From Paenibacillus oleatilyticus (GTDB taxonomy: Bacteria; Bacillota; Bacilli; Paenibacillales; NBRC-103111): DNA of 64,000 bases. The first letter of the stretch is position 1. The number at the start of each line of letters is the position of its first letter. Below are positions 51,915 to 61,308 of the stretch, piece by piece. The notes under the pieces are model-generated. The model had not been told where the DNA came from. It saw only the letters and a program-made list of their open reading frames with translations, and searched no databases. Both the position numbers and the translations under genes were made by a program. The stretch lies in assembly GCF_018998565.1 (NCBI RefSeq), contig NZ_JAHNZO010000010.1, forward strand, positions 176,541 to 240,540, in the 5' to 3' direction.

Positions 51915-52508
51915 TTACACGTTGCCCATATCTAACGCTTTCTGTTGCATAGCTGAATCTTTGCTTTTCTCGCCTGAGAAATATTCGTCTACCAGCTTCC
52001 GCAGGTGCTTATAGCTGGCGAGAGCAGCCTTCACTGCGATCATTCCTTCGGTGTCGATCAGTACGGCAGCAGGCACTTCCTTGATTTCATATAAGGTAAA
52101 TGCATCCTTGGTATGGGCGTATTCCACCGTATGGTTATCATGTATATCCAGCTCTTTTTCATCAACTGTAGTAAAAACTACGATCCTTATCAATGGATAC
52201 CGCTCCTGCATATCTGCGAGTTCGGCAAGTATTTTTTTGCAGAATGGACATCCTTCCGCTGTAAATAAAGCCAACGTAGGGACGGTATCTCTTCTTGGAA
52301 ACTCGATGCTATCTCCATTTGCGCCAAGATATGTAAACAGGGGAGCTTTATCGCCTGCCTGAAGTTCCCTCTTGCTAACGCTTGTTTCTTTTATCTGTAA
52401 TTTGTTTAAGAACTGAGCGACCAGTTTGGTCAGCATGAAAATAACAATAAATTGCAGGAGTACGAACACCCACAGGGCTATGATGGACCAGTACATGAAA
52501 TTTTCCAT
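51915..52508 (-). CDS. Membrane-anchored thioredoxin-like protein (TlpA/MauD type)
   Basis: 197 aa. N-terminal helix YWSIIALWVFVLLQFIVIFMLTKL, then a thioredoxin fold on the outer face with the redox motif CPFC in LFTAEGCPFCKKIL and a cis-Pro loop VPAAVLID. It resembles MauD, which works with MauE to form disulfides in methylamine dehydrogenase. Last gene of the operon opposite the four-Cys peptide. Confidence 0.8.
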   Translation of the reverse strand: MENFMYWSIIALWVFVLLQFIVIFMLTKLVAQFLNKLQIKETSVSKRELQAGDKAPLFTYLGANGDSIEFPRRDTVPTLALFTAEGCPFCKKILAELADMQERYPLIRIVVFTTVDEKELDIHDNHTVEYAHTKDAFTLYEIKEVPAAVLIDTEGMIAVKAALASYKHLRKLVDEYFSGEKSKDSAMQQKALDMGNV

Positions 52509-52522
52509 TTTTTAATCCCCTT

Positions 52523-53146
52523 TTAACTTGATTGCTGACGCTCCTTCGCTAACAATTCTTTCATTTTCTTACGGATGACGAATAATTCGTTAAAGATCGA
52601 AAACAGCAGCGCCGATAACAGCGCCGTTACAACCATCATCCAATACTCTGTGCCGTATATGCGCGATAGGCTTTCTCCGCCGATGACCGACAATAAACTC
52701 CCGTACGAAGCCGTTACGCGATAGACACATAGACACATAGCCATTAAAAAGAAATTTCGCCAAACGAGCTTCCATGATATTGAATGGTTTCCCGCAAGCC
52801 CCCCGCATCCGCATGAGAGTTCTTTTCTGCCGCGAAGCAGGTTAATCGCAAGGGCGATACTGTACATCAGAAGCAGCCCGCTTCCGATTAATGCGGCAAG
52901 GGAGCTGTATATTCCGAGAAGAAGAGAAATACCGGTTAGCCATTTTATGGTATGTTCAAGTATGGCAAACCATCGAACCCATGGTTCAGGCACAAGCCTG
53001 TAATCTTTAATAATTCCAATATGAGCATGCCAGTAACGAAGGGAAGAAACCCCCGAACTGATAAATACGATCGCTAAAAAAATTCGGCAAATTACGGACA
53101 ACGCTTCCATCAACATCACCAGCTTTCTAACGCTTACGCATACCAT
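52523..53146 (-). CDS. MauE/DoxX-type redox membrane protein
   Basis: 207 aa with four to five helices. GLLLMYSIALAINLLRGRKELSCGCGG carries the CxCGG motif of MauE-like proteins, which oxidise or reduce thiols in partner thioredoxins through the membrane. It overlaps the ABC exporter gene by 13 bases. No ribosome site is obvious before the ATG at 53146; later ATGs at 53116 and 53110 are possible starts. Here it likely powers the two membrane thioredoxins. Confidence 0.75.
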   Translation of the reverse strand: MVCVSVRKLVMLMEALSVICRIFLAIVFISSGVSSLRYWHAHIGIIKDYRLVPEPWVRWFAILEHTIKWLTGISLLLGIYSSLAALIGSGLLLMYSIALAINLLRGRKELSCGCGGLAGNHSISWKLVWRNFFLMAMCLCVYRVTASYGSLLSVIGGESLSRIYGTEYWMMVVTALLSALLFSIFNELFVIRKKMKELLAKERQQSS

Positions 53147-54915
53147 TGAGCTTGGGATTCATACATCCGTGCATACATCCCGTTCGATGCCATAAGTTCA
53201 TCGTGGGTTCCGGATTCTGCAATCCTGCCGTTCTCCATAACGATGATCCGGTCCGCCATTCTGGCGGCGGCCATGCGATGAGATATAAATATCGTCGTTT
53301 TGCTTTCCGTTAAGTCCCGGACCAGTTTATATACTTCCAATTCCGTTAACGGATCAAGCGCCGCTGTCGGCTCGTCCAATATAATGATGGTGCCCTGCCG
53401 GAACAAGGCGCGAGCCAAGGCGATTTTTTGCCATTGGCCTCCGGAGAGGTCTTCCCCTTCCTGCAAAAAACGGCCGAGGAAGGTTGCGTAGCCTTCTCGT
53501 AAATTTTGCGCGATTTCGGCGACTCCCGTCGTTGCCGCCACTTCTTTCATCGCATCGATATCCTCCAAACGGGTAATATCCCCGAATCCGATGTTATCAC
53601 GCAGGGTGTACGCATATTTTAAAAAATCTTGAAAAATGACCGTCATATGTTTGTGCAATTGGTCCTGAGCCAATTGACGGATACTGACGTCGTCGAATCG
53701 AATGTCTCCTTTTTCCAGTGGGTACAATCCCATCAAACATTTCACCAGGGTAGACTTGCCAGAGCCGTTCTCTCCCACAATCGCGATTTTTTCCCCTGGC
53801 TTGATATGGAGCTGAATATTTTGCAATGCGGAGGTCGTTGTATCCACATAGGAAAAAGTGACATTTTCCAGCGTAATCCCTTTCTGTAAAGGCGCCGGGA
53901 ATGGCTCGGTTCCTTTCGTTTGGTTCTCGGACTCGGGATGTTTGTAATCGAGGAAACGGAAAAAGTCATTCGCATAAAGCATCTCCTCAAAGACCTTTGC
54001 CAGCAAAGTCGATAGCTGGTTGGTCAGTCCTTGGGTTCCCTGTACCGCTTGTCCAATGGCTACGAATTGTCCGATTTGTATGGGGGTAGTCTGAATCAGC
54101 CAAATCATGATCATAGCGGCTCCGGAGTAGAATAAGGCAGTAAGCCCGTCCATCCCGATTTCCGCCCGCTGCTGCTTTCGCAATATTGTTAAAATCTCCG
54201 TAAATTGATGGGAGAAAGCTTCCGACCACCTGTTTAGCAAGTAGGGACCAAGGCCAAATAAACGGATTTCTTTGACGGAATGCCGATCCTTTAACAGAGA
54301 ACGGGTATATTCCATGTCGCGGATTAGAGGGGTTAGGCCAAGCTTTAGCCAAAAGTTCCTCTTTCCATACTTCATTTGAATTAAAAACATGGGGATAGCG
54401 GCTAACAAGCTTAGAAGAACCAAACTCCAATGAACGGTGAGCAAAAATACCAGATAGCCGGAAATCGTTATAAAAATTCTGCCGATTTCAAAAGCTTGAC
54501 GGAGCGGAGAGAGCAAACGGTGGCCCGGGCCGTCGTTTACCCTCTCCAGATGGTTGTAAAACTCAGGGAGATCGAAATAGAAAAGCGGCGCGGAGATCAC
54601 CTTTTGAAGAACGGATGATTGCGCTGCGTGCTCCAACACGTTGGTGAGCTTTCCGTTCAAATATTCTTGGATATTCATGAAAACGGATGTCAGCATGGTG
54701 ACCATAAATTGAAGCAGCAGCAGTAAAAGGATTGTGGAATAATCCGTTGAGGGATGCTGAATTAAGCGGGCTACTTCATTGATGGTTTCCTTGGACAGCC
54801 AAAGCATGATGATCGGCATAATCCCTAATAAAACCGTTAATGTGAAGGTCAGAACAAGCAAGCCCTTCCCATATGTCCAAACAAACCGGATTAGATTTCC
54901 AATTGCTTTTGCCAT
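53134..54915 (-). CDS. ABC exporter, TMD-NBD fusion
   Basis: 593 aa from the ATG at 54915, six bases after GCAGG; a TTG two codons earlier is in frame. Six-helix exporter membrane domain (residues 1-310) and ATPase (Walker A VGENGSGKST, signature LSGGQWQKIALARA, Walker B IIILDEPTAALD). There is no C39 peptidase domain at the N terminus, as in NisT-like exporters, so the leader would be cut elsewhere. Probably exports the four-Cys peptide encoded divergently. Confidence 0.9.
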   Translation of the reverse strand: MAKAIGNLIRFVWTYGKGLLVLTFTLTVLLGIMPIIMLWLSKETINEVARLIQHPSTDYSTILLLLLLQFMVTMLTSVFMNIQEYLNGKLTNVLEHAAQSSVLQKVISAPLFYFDLPEFYNHLERVNDGPGHRLLSPLRQAFEIGRIFITISGYLVFLLTVHWSLVLLSLLAAIPMFLIQMKYGKRNFWLKLGLTPLIRDMEYTRSLLKDRHSVKEIRLFGLGPYLLNRWSEAFSHQFTEILTILRKQQRAEIGMDGLTALFYSGAAMIMIWLIQTTPIQIGQFVAIGQAVQGTQGLTNQLSTLLAKVFEEMLYANDFFRFLDYKHPESENQTKGTEPFPAPLQKGITLENVTFSYVDTTTSALQNIQLHIKPGEKIAIVGENGSGKSTLVKCLMGLYPLEKGDIRFDDVSIRQLAQDQLHKHMTVIFQDFLKYAYTLRDNIGFGDITRLEDIDAMKEVAATTGVAEIAQNLREGYATFLGRFLQEGEDLSGGQWQKIALARALFRQGTIIILDEPTAALDPLTELEVYKLVRDLTESKTTIFISHRMAAARMADRIIVMENGRIAESGTHDELMASNGMYARMYESQAQWYA

Positions 54916-54939
54916 CGTCAACCTGCACCTTCCACTTAT

Positions 54940-55470
54940 TTACTGGATGCGGTATCTCGCCATTTTCCGCCTATCCTGCAGTACGCTTAATATTTCTTTG
55001 AAAAAATGACCGGGATAACGAATAACACCGTTAGAGTCTATGATAAAAAGGCTGGGAAAACTTGAAATTTGTAATTCTACCAGAGTTTCCTTATCGGCAG
55101 GGATCAGAGGGAGTTGATTGCTAAATTCCTGAATGAAGTTATCATAGTTGCGATCCTCCCGTTCCACAAAACAAAGAATCGGAATCGAAAAGTCTGCTTT
55201 TCGTTTCTGCGCAAGAATATTTTCCAGTTCGAAATGGCAGATGTCGCAGGAAGGGGAAGCAAACATGACGATGGCCGGAGTCTGGCCGAATCCGGCTGGG
55301 AACGGAAAATAGCTTCTCAGGTTTACGCCAAGAAAATTTTTCAGCTTGAGAAATGTCATTGAAACGAATTGATCCGCGAAATGGGTTACTGCATTTTTGC
55401 ACTTGAGATAGGAATAAAACTGCAGAAAAAATAGAAAGATAGCAAAGGAAAGTAAAAAAATAAAATACAT
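54940..55470 (-). CDS. Membrane-anchored thioredoxin-like protein with CDIC motif
   Basis: 176 aa. One N-terminal helix (FIFLLSFAIFLFFLQFY), then a thioredoxin fold with PSCDICHFELENIL and the cis-Pro segment SSFPSLFIIDSNG. GGATGG lies before the ATG. First gene of the operon and divergent from the peptide gene, with 144 bases between. CDIC is an unusual pair, close to the CxxC of oxidase/isomerase-type members. Confidence 0.8.
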   Translation of the reverse strand: MYFIFLLSFAIFLFFLQFYSYLKCKNAVTHFADQFVSMTFLKLKNFLGVNLRSYFPFPAGFGQTPAIVMFASPSCDICHFELENILAQKRKADFSIPILCFVEREDRNYDNFIQEFSNQLPLIPADKETLVELQISSFPSLFIIDSNGVIRYPGHFFKEILSVLQDRRKMARYRIQ

Positions 55471-55614
55471 ATAATACCATCCTTTTAAATAAATACTTTT
55501 TTATATAAAAAATAGTATACTAAATAGAAAAATATAATACAAGTATTTACAATAATGGAATATTGAAATATGATAATATTGTAATAAATTTACTTTAATG
55601 GGAGGTATATTGAA
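55471..55614. promoter_or_regulatory. AT-rich divergent promoter region
   Basis: 144 bases between the thioredoxin gene and the peptide gene, rich in TATAAT-like and TATACT-like sequences on both strands. Individual promoters cannot be singled out with confidence. GGGAGG (55600-55605) is the peptide gene's ribosome site. Confidence 0.5.
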
Positions 55615-55791
55615 ATGATGGACAAATTCTCTAAACTTATTGGTGTCGACTCCAAAACCGCCGAGGGACAAGCTGCGGCACAAGCAAAGGCCCCGGATAT
55701 TTGTTTTACTTTTGTAGGGTGCCTTCTTGATGGAGTAACGAAAGCAAGACTAAATCCCTCAAGTCCGATTGGTGTTAGCTGCTGCAAATAA
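55615..55791 (+). CDS. Four-cysteine secreted peptide precursor (candidate bacteriocin)
   Basis: 58 aa. Leader-like N terminus (MMDKFSKLIGVDSKTAEGQ, then AAAQAKAP) without a classical signal peptide, then a core DICFTFVGCLLDGVTKARLN, PSSPIGVSCCK with C30, C36, C56 and C57. No lanthionine, radical-SAM, cyclodehydratase or glycosyltransferase gene is near, but two membrane thioredoxins, a MauE-like protein and an ABC exporter are. That points to two disulfide bridges as the main modification. A strong hairpin follows the gene. Function (bacteriocin, pheromone or other) is inferred. Confidence 0.65.
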   Translation: MMDKFSKLIGVDSKTAEGQAAAQAKAPDICFTFVGCLLDGVTKARLNPSSPIGVSCCK

Positions 55792-55899
55792 CTTGGTTGT
55801 CGAATGTAATTTCATCCGCGGTATGAACGCGAAATTTTGTATCGTTTTGCATTTTGAAAGATAAGAAAAGTAGCGGGCAACCGTCGAAATGCGGTCTAT

Positions 55900-55938
55900 T
55901 GTAAAAAGGATTGAACCAGCGGTTCAATCCTTTTTACA
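55900..55938. terminator. Very strong hairpin
   Basis: 18-base perfect stem (TGTAAAAAGGATTGAACC) with a three-base loop and T-runs inside both arms. Effective terminator for the peptide gene; the rest of 55792-56038 shows no recognised gene. Confidence 0.85.
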
Positions 55939-56038
55939 GTGGCGCTCTTTTCTCCAATTTTATGAACGATTCTTTAAAGGAGTCTGTGTTCTTTAAAAGA
56001 ATTTCAAGACGTTATCATTTTTCATACGCTCAATTAAT

Positions 56039-56067
56039 CAACATTCGCCTATGTCCTGCATACAAAT
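56039..56067 (+). promoter_or_regulatory. Possible sigma-E promoter of cotE
   Basis: CAACATT, a 13-base spacer and CATACAAAT resemble a sporulation sigma-E promoter, 34 bases before the CotE start. Confidence 0.4.
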
Positions 56068-56100
56068 GTAATGAATGATTGTATGGAGGAGGTTAGAAGG

Positions 56101-56667
56101 ATGTCATTAGATAAAGATTTGCAGTGCAGAGAGATCTATACGAAGGCTGTCTGTGGCAAAGGACGTAAATTTTCGCAAGTAACTAACACGGTCACTCCGC
56201 CTCATGCTCCGACCAGTATTCTGGGTGCTTGGATTATCAACAACCAATACGATGCGGTAAAGTCGGGGGAAAATGTGGAAGTGGTAGGTACTTACGACAT
56301 CAACATTTGGTATTCGTACGACCGGAATACCAAAACGGATGTTGCGAAAGAAACCGTTTCTTATGTGGAAGTGGTGCCGCTCCACTACCTCGATAAGAAG
56401 CATAAACCGTCGACGGCCGAAGTGGCGGCGGTCGCAACGCAAGAACCGAACTGCGTGGAAGCCAGCATCTCCTCGCACGGAGATAACGTGCTGATCCGCG
56501 TCGAGCGGGAATTCAAGGTTGAAATGTTCGCCGAAACGAAAGTGTGCGTCGTCGTCTGCCCGAACGGCTGCGACGAATACGACGACAAGCACGTGGACTT
56601 CGGCGGTGTGGAGGATGGCGATTTTGAATATCTCGATCCCGATCTGCTTGATGAGGAATTGAACTGA
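56101..56667 (+). CDS. cotE: Outer spore coat morphogenetic protein CotE
   Basis: 188 aa from the ATG at 56101. CREIYTKAVCGKGRKFSQVTNTVTPPHAPTSILGAWIINNQYDAVKSGENVEVVGTYDINIWYSY matches Bacillus CotE throughout, as do CVEASIS and VEREFKVEMFAETKVCVVV. The acidic C-terminal tail (DLLDEELN) is shorter than in B. subtilis. CotE organises assembly of the outer spore coat. Its place before mutS is as in Bacillus. Confidence 0.95.
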   Translation: MSLDKDLQCREIYTKAVCGKGRKFSQVTNTVTPPHAPTSILGAWIINNQYDAVKSGENVEVVGTYDINIWYSYDRNTKTDVAKETVSYVEVVPLHYLDKKHKPSTAEVAAVATQEPNCVEASISSHGDNVLIRVEREFKVEMFAETKVCVVVCPNGCDEYDDKHVDFGGVEDGDFEYLDPDLLDEELN

Positions 56668-56703
56668 TTTGTTGTTAATATATGCCGAACGATTGCAGGT
56701 TGG

Positions 56704-56726
56704 AGAGGGCGGTTGCCCTCTTTTTT
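56704..56726 (+). terminator. Rho-independent terminator of cotE
   Basis: AGAGGGC/GCCCTCT stem, GGTT loop, T6. Confidence 0.95.
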
Positions 56727-56815
56727 GTTGGCTGAACCCAAATTATTTTTTGCCCCAGGAACGGGCCATGCATAAGCCGCGAACAATGCTTAAATTCTGA
56801 AGGGAGGGATCAGAG

Positions 56816-58291
56816 ATGCACGTATTTTTGCTGCATTCCGGCGAACCGACGCTCGACCTGCTGCTGGAGCGGCTCCGCATTCCGCACGGAACGAAAGCGC
56901 CTGAAGGAAACGAAGAGCCGATCGTTACGATCCATTGGGGTACCTATCATCCGGACCGCGGTGACAGAGAAGTGCTGCAGCCGGTGAAAAGCATGCTGCT
57001 GGCAGCGAACGCGCGCCGTGCGTCGGAGGTGCTGGAGCTGCACGGGATCGATTGCGTCTTCGGGATACAGGAGGCCGGCGACGCAAGACAAACGGAGCGC
57101 GCGAGCGGCGGAGTACGCCGTCAGAACAACCGTTGGTCGCATCGGTTCGTCGTACCGGTGTTTCATCTGCAGGCGCTCTCCTTGTTCCATAAGCCGCAGA
57201 CCGTGTTTTACGGGGGCCGGGCCGGAGGGAGCATAGCTGCGCGCGAAGGGGATGAAGCCGATTATGCGGAAATCGGGCGGGAGCAACCGAGCTATTACGG
57301 CGCCAAAGCGATGCGCGAAGCGGTAAAAGCGGTCTATGCGCTCGGGCTCGATTACGGCGTCGTACGGATCGGGGTTAGGCCGGACGGCAGTCTCGCGGTG
57401 CGCGGCGTGGAGGCGGTGCCTCACTTGACTCCGCGGCTGGCCGAGCTGTTCGCGGAAGCGATGAACCGATTCGGCGAGCCGCCGGAAGAAGAGACGGCCG
57501 CGAAACGCGGGGATGTCATGCTGGGCGCGGACCCGGAGTTTCTGCTGCTTAACCGGCAGGGGAAGGTGACGCTTGCCTCCCGGTTCGCGGAGAAGGACGG
57601 GCCGTTCGGCTGTGATTCGATCGTCCTGCCCGGCCGCAGAAAAATATTCGCGCTTGCCGAGCTGCGTCCGCAGCCAAGCACGGATGTGCGCGAGCTGGTC
57701 ATTCATTTGCACCGGACGATGCAGCTTGCGGCCAAACGCATCTCCGATGCCGAATTGATCTGGGTGGCGGGCGGCATGCCGGTCCGCGGTTTTCCGCTGG
57801 GAGGCCATATTCATTTCAGCGGCGTAGAGCTGAGCAGCAGGCTTCTGCGCGCGCTGGACAACTATATGGCGCTGCCGCTGACGCTGCTAGAGGGGGAGAC
57901 GACGGGGGCGCGCAAGCCGCGGTACGGATTTCTCGGCGACTTCCGCCGTAAGAAGTACGGCGGTTTCGAATACCGCGTGCTGCCGAGCTGGATGGTATCG
58001 CCCGCTGTGACGAAGGGCGTGCTGGCGCTGGCAAAGCTGGTGGCCGGGAACGACCGCGCGCTGAAGCAGCGGCCTTTGTCCGACCCGGAAGTTGTGAAGG
58101 CGTATTACCGCGGCGATAAGGAACGCATCCGGCTGCTCCTGCCTTCGCTCTGGAGAGATTTGGAGAGAATACCGGAGTATGGGCGGTATGAGAGCTATTT
58201 GCTGCCGCTTCGGCGCATGATGCTCCGCATGAAATCATGGAACGAGCGCGAGGATATCCGTCCCAAGTGGAAAATCTCTCCCTTCCGATAG
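56816..58291 (+). CDS. ATP-grasp-like plus COOH-NH2 amidoligase protein
   Basis: 491 aa. Residues 1-220 are a mixed alpha/beta part whose end (YYGAKAMREAVKAVYALGLDYGVVRIGVRPDGSLAVRGVEAVP) looks like an ATP-grasp half. From residue 236 comes the amidoligase domain with GADPEF (237-242), AELRPQPS and GGHIH (329-333). Such ligases join carboxyl and amino groups with ATP, for instance in peptide tags. GGAGGGATC precedes the ATG. It lies between cotE and mutS, where it could take part in spore-coat or wall modification. Substrate unknown. Confidence 0.75.
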   Translation: MHVFLLHSGEPTLDLLLERLRIPHGTKAPEGNEEPIVTIHWGTYHPDRGDREVLQPVKSMLLAANARRASEVLELHGIDCVFGIQEAGDARQTERASGGVRRQNNRWSHRFVVPVFHLQALSLFHKPQTVFYGGRAGGSIAAREGDEADYAEIGREQPSYYGAKAMREAVKAVYALGLDYGVVRIGVRPDGSLAVRGVEAVPHLTPRLAELFAEAMNRFGEPPEEETAAKRGDVMLGADPEFLLLNRQGKVTLASRFAEKDGPFGCDSIVLPGRRKIFALAELRPQPSTDVRELVIHLHRTMQLAAKRISDAELIWVAGGMPVRGFPLGGHIHFSGVELSSRLLRALDNYMALPLTLLEGETTGARKPRYGFLGDFRRKKYGGFEYRVLPSWMVSPAVTKGVLALAKLVAGNDRALKQRPLSDPEVVKAYYRGDKERIRLLLPSLWRDLERIPEYGRYESYLLPLRRMMLRMKSWNEREDIRPKWKISPFR

Positions 58292-58481
58292 AGGTTGGGA
58301 GTTCTCTAGCAATTCGTGCTATAATGATAAAATGGTAGGTTAACATGATACATATGGCAGCGAAACGTGTCGGCCGATTGGGACCGGCATGTCGTAACTT
58401 CCGCTTTCCTGTCGGCCCGTCCAGGGGCTGGATTCGACAAGGCGGACGTGAAGACGCAAGCAGGCAGTTGGAGGATGAAGA

Positions 58482-61274
58482 ATGGCCAAATATACGCCAA
58501 TGATCGAACAATATCTTTCTGTAAAGGCGGAGGTGCCGGACGCCTTTTTGTTTTTCCGGTTGGGCGATTTCTATGAAATGTTTTTCGATGACGCGCTTCT
58601 GGCTGCGCGGGAACTCGAAATTACGCTGACCGGCCGCGAGGGCGGCGGGGAAGAGCGCATCCCGATGTGCGGGGTGCCTTACCATTCGGCGGAAAATTAT
58701 ATTGCGCGCTTGATTGAAAAAGGGTACAAAGTCGCCATTTGCGAGCAGGTCGAGGACCCTGCGGAAGCCAAAGGCGTCGTACGCCGGGAAATTGTCCGGA
58801 TCGTGACGCCGGGAACGGTGATGGATGCCCGTTCGCTCAGCGAGACGGTGAACAACTATATCGTCGCGGTCGTCTTCTCCGGCGGCGGATACGGCTTTGC
58901 CGCTTGCGACATTTCCACCGGCGAGCTGTATGTGACGCGGCTTTCGGGTTCGTTCGAGCTGCTGCTCGACGAGTTGAACACTTACAGTCCTTCGGAGCTC
59001 CTCGGTAGCGAGGCGGTGCTGGAGCAAATCCGGGGCAGCGCGTCCGCTTGGCTGAAAACCGCGGTAATGACACCGCGCGAGCCCGGATCCGGAGGCGGCA
59101 TGGCGCCGGAAGGGCTGTTCTCGGAGAAGCAGCTGGCGTCCTTGCCGGAAGGCGGCCGGGAAACGCTCGCGCTTTTGATGGGCTACTTGCAGGAGACGCA
59201 AAAGCGTTCGTTATCGCATATCAAGCATATCCGGGTATACGAACCGAATCAGTATATGGTGATGGACCCGTTCACACGCCGTAATCTGGAGCTGGTGGAG
59301 ACGGTCCGCGACCGCTCCAAGAAAGGGACGCTGCTCTGGCTGCTGGACAATACCGTCACGGCGATGGGCGGGCGGCTGCTCCGGCGCTGGATCGAGAAGC
59401 CGCTGATGAATGCGGCGCACATCAACGATCGTCTGGAAGCGGTGGACCGGCTGTACAACCAGCTGATCGTGCGCGACGAGCTGAAGCAGGCGCTCAAGGA
59501 AGTGTACGACCTGGAGCGTCTTACGGCGCGCATCGCGTACGGCAGCGCCAACGCGCGCGACTTGGTCGCGCTCAAGGTGTCGCTGCAGCAGGTACCTGCG
59601 CTCCGTGAGCAATGCGAAGCGAGCGGCTCCCGTACGCTTGCGGCTTTGGCGGCGCGGATCGACCCGTGCCAGGATTTGATGACGTGGATTGCGGAAGCGA
59701 TCGTGGACGAGCCGCCCGTCTCCGTCCGCGACGGAGGCATGATCCGGGCCGGACTCAGCGCCCGCCTCGACCAATTGCGCGAAGCGAGCGCGAACGGCAA
59801 GCAGTGGCTTGCCGAGCTGGAGAAGCAGGAGCGGGAGCGGACGGGCATCAAATCGCTGAAGATCGGCTTCAACAAAGTGTTCGGCTATTTTATCGAAGTG
59901 ACCAAGTCGAATTTGGCCCAGCTCGAGGAAGGCCGGTACGAGCGGAAACAGACGCTGGCCAACGCCGAGCGGTTCGTGACGCCGGAGCTGAAAGAGAAGG
60001 AAGCGTTGATCCTCGAAGCGCAGGAAAGCATGGTCGATCTCGAATACGAGCTGTTCGTGGGACTGCGGGACCAGCTCGCTTCGTATATTCCACGGCTGCA
60101 ACAGCTGGCCGAGCTGATCGCGACGGTGGACGTGTACCAGTCGCTCGCACACGTGAGCGCCTCGAACCGGTTTACCCGCCCGGAAATCGGCGACTTTTAT
60201 GAGTTGGAAATCGAAGAGGGACGTCACCCGGTTGTGGAAGCCGTGCTGGAGGACGGCGTATTCATCGCCAACGAGACGAAGCTGACCCGAGAAGACGGCA
60301 ACATGCTGCTGATCACCGGACCGAACATGGCCGGGAAAAGCACGTACATGCGTCAGGTGGCGATGATATGCCTGATGGCGCAGATCGGCTGCTTCGTTCC
60401 GGCGAAGCGGGCGAAAGTGCCGGTGATCGACCGCATTTTCACGCGCATCGGGGCGGCGGACGATCTGATCGGCGGTCAGAGTACATTTATGGTCGAGATG
60501 ATGGACATTCAAGTGATGACCGAAAAAGCGACGGAGCGAAGCTTGGTCATTATCGACGAGCTGGGCCGGGGCACCTCGACCGGAGAAGGGATGTCGATCG
60601 CGCAGGCGGTCATCGAATTTCTGCACGATAAAATCGGCTGCAAAACGCTTGTCTCGACGCATTTTCACGAGCTGGCGCATCTGGAGGAAAGCCTCGGCGG
60701 CCTGCGCAATTACTGCATGGCGGTCAAGGAGAGCGGCAAGCAGGTCACGTTCCTGCGCCGCCTGATCCGCGGGGCCGCAAGCACGAGCTACGGCATCTAT
60801 TGCGCGCAAATCGCCGGCCTGCCCGCCAGCATCATCGAACGCTCTTACGAGCTGCTGCATACGTTCGAATCGCGAACGGAGCTGCTGCAAGGCCGGCTGC
60901 AACCGGCGGCCGGCAGCGCGAACGAGCAAGGCGGCGGACAGCCCGAGAAAGAGGCGTCGAACGGAGCGGAGACGATCGCGGAGGCCTCTGCGCCGGATGC
61001 ACAAGCGTCCGTCCGTTACACCGTCGAAGCCGCCGTCCCGGCCGTTCAGCTTCAAGCGGAGCGGCTGGACGCGGCAACGAAGGAGCCAGAGGTAGGGGAC
61101 ATCGTGCAGCTCAGCTTGTTTGCCGTCCACGAAGCGAAGCCCGAGAAGCTGTCCAAGCGCGACGCCAAAGCAGATAAAGTGCTGGAGCAGCTGCGCTCGG
61201 CCGATTTAATGAACATGACGCCGATGACGGCGATGAATTTTTTGTACGAGCTGAAGAAACAGCTGCCTAATTAA
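58482..61274 (+). CDS. mutS: DNA mismatch repair protein MutS
   Basis: 930 aa. MAKYTPMIEQYLSVKAEVPDAFLFFRLGDFYEMFFDDA carries the mismatch-reading FxE (FYEMFF). The ATPase has GPNMAGKST (613-621), DDLIGGQSTFMVEM and DELGRGTS, and STHFHEL. Longer than the usual 850-860 aa because of an inserted Gln/Glu/Ala-rich linker (about 810-880) before the C-terminal dimerisation helix. First gene of the mutS-S41-mutL run (34-base gap to the protease). Confidence 0.98.
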   Translation: MAKYTPMIEQYLSVKAEVPDAFLFFRLGDFYEMFFDDALLAARELEITLTGREGGGEERIPMCGVPYHSAENYIARLIEKGYKVAICEQVEDPAEAKGVVRREIVRIVTPGTVMDARSLSETVNNYIVAVVFSGGGYGFAACDISTGELYVTRLSGSFELLLDELNTYSPSELLGSEAVLEQIRGSASAWLKTAVMTPREPGSGGGMAPEGLFSEKQLASLPEGGRETLALLMGYLQETQKRSLSHIKHIRVYEPNQYMVMDPFTRRNLELVETVRDRSKKGTLLWLLDNTVTAMGGRLLRRWIEKPLMNAAHINDRLEAVDRLYNQLIVRDELKQALKEVYDLERLTARIAYGSANARDLVALKVSLQQVPALREQCEASGSRTLAALAARIDPCQDLMTWIAEAIVDEPPVSVRDGGMIRAGLSARLDQLREASANGKQWLAELEKQERERTGIKSLKIGFNKVFGYFIEVTKSNLAQLEEGRYERKQTLANAERFVTPELKEKEALILEAQESMVDLEYELFVGLRDQLASYIPRLQQLAELIATVDVYQSLAHVSASNRFTRPEIGDFYELEIEEGRHPVVEAVLEDGVFIANETKLTREDGNMLLITGPNMAGKSTYMRQVAMICLMAQIGCFVPAKRAKVPVIDRIFTRIGAADDLIGGQSTFMVEMMDIQVMTEKATERSLVIIDELGRGTSTGEGMSIAQAVIEFLHDKIGCKTLVSTHFHELAHLEESLGGLRNYCMAVKESGKQVTFLRRLIRGAASTSYGIYCAQIAGLPASIIERSYELLHTFESRTELLQGRLQPAAGSANEQGGGQPEKEASNGAETIAEASAPDAQASVRYTVEAAVPAVQLQAERLDAATKEPEVGDIVQLSLFAVHEAKPEKLSKRDAKADKVLEQLRSADLMNMTPMTAMNFLYELKKQLPN

Positions 61275-61308
61275 GTCATACTCATCACTTCGAGAAGAGG
61301 AACAATCG

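Noticed and set aside
57816..59201. Antisense frame crossing the amidoligase-mutS boundary
   Set aside because: Overlaps two well-supported genes and has no start signal.
59211..61130. Long antisense frame (639 codons) inside mutS
   Set aside because: mutS is certain on the other strand and this frame has no independent support.
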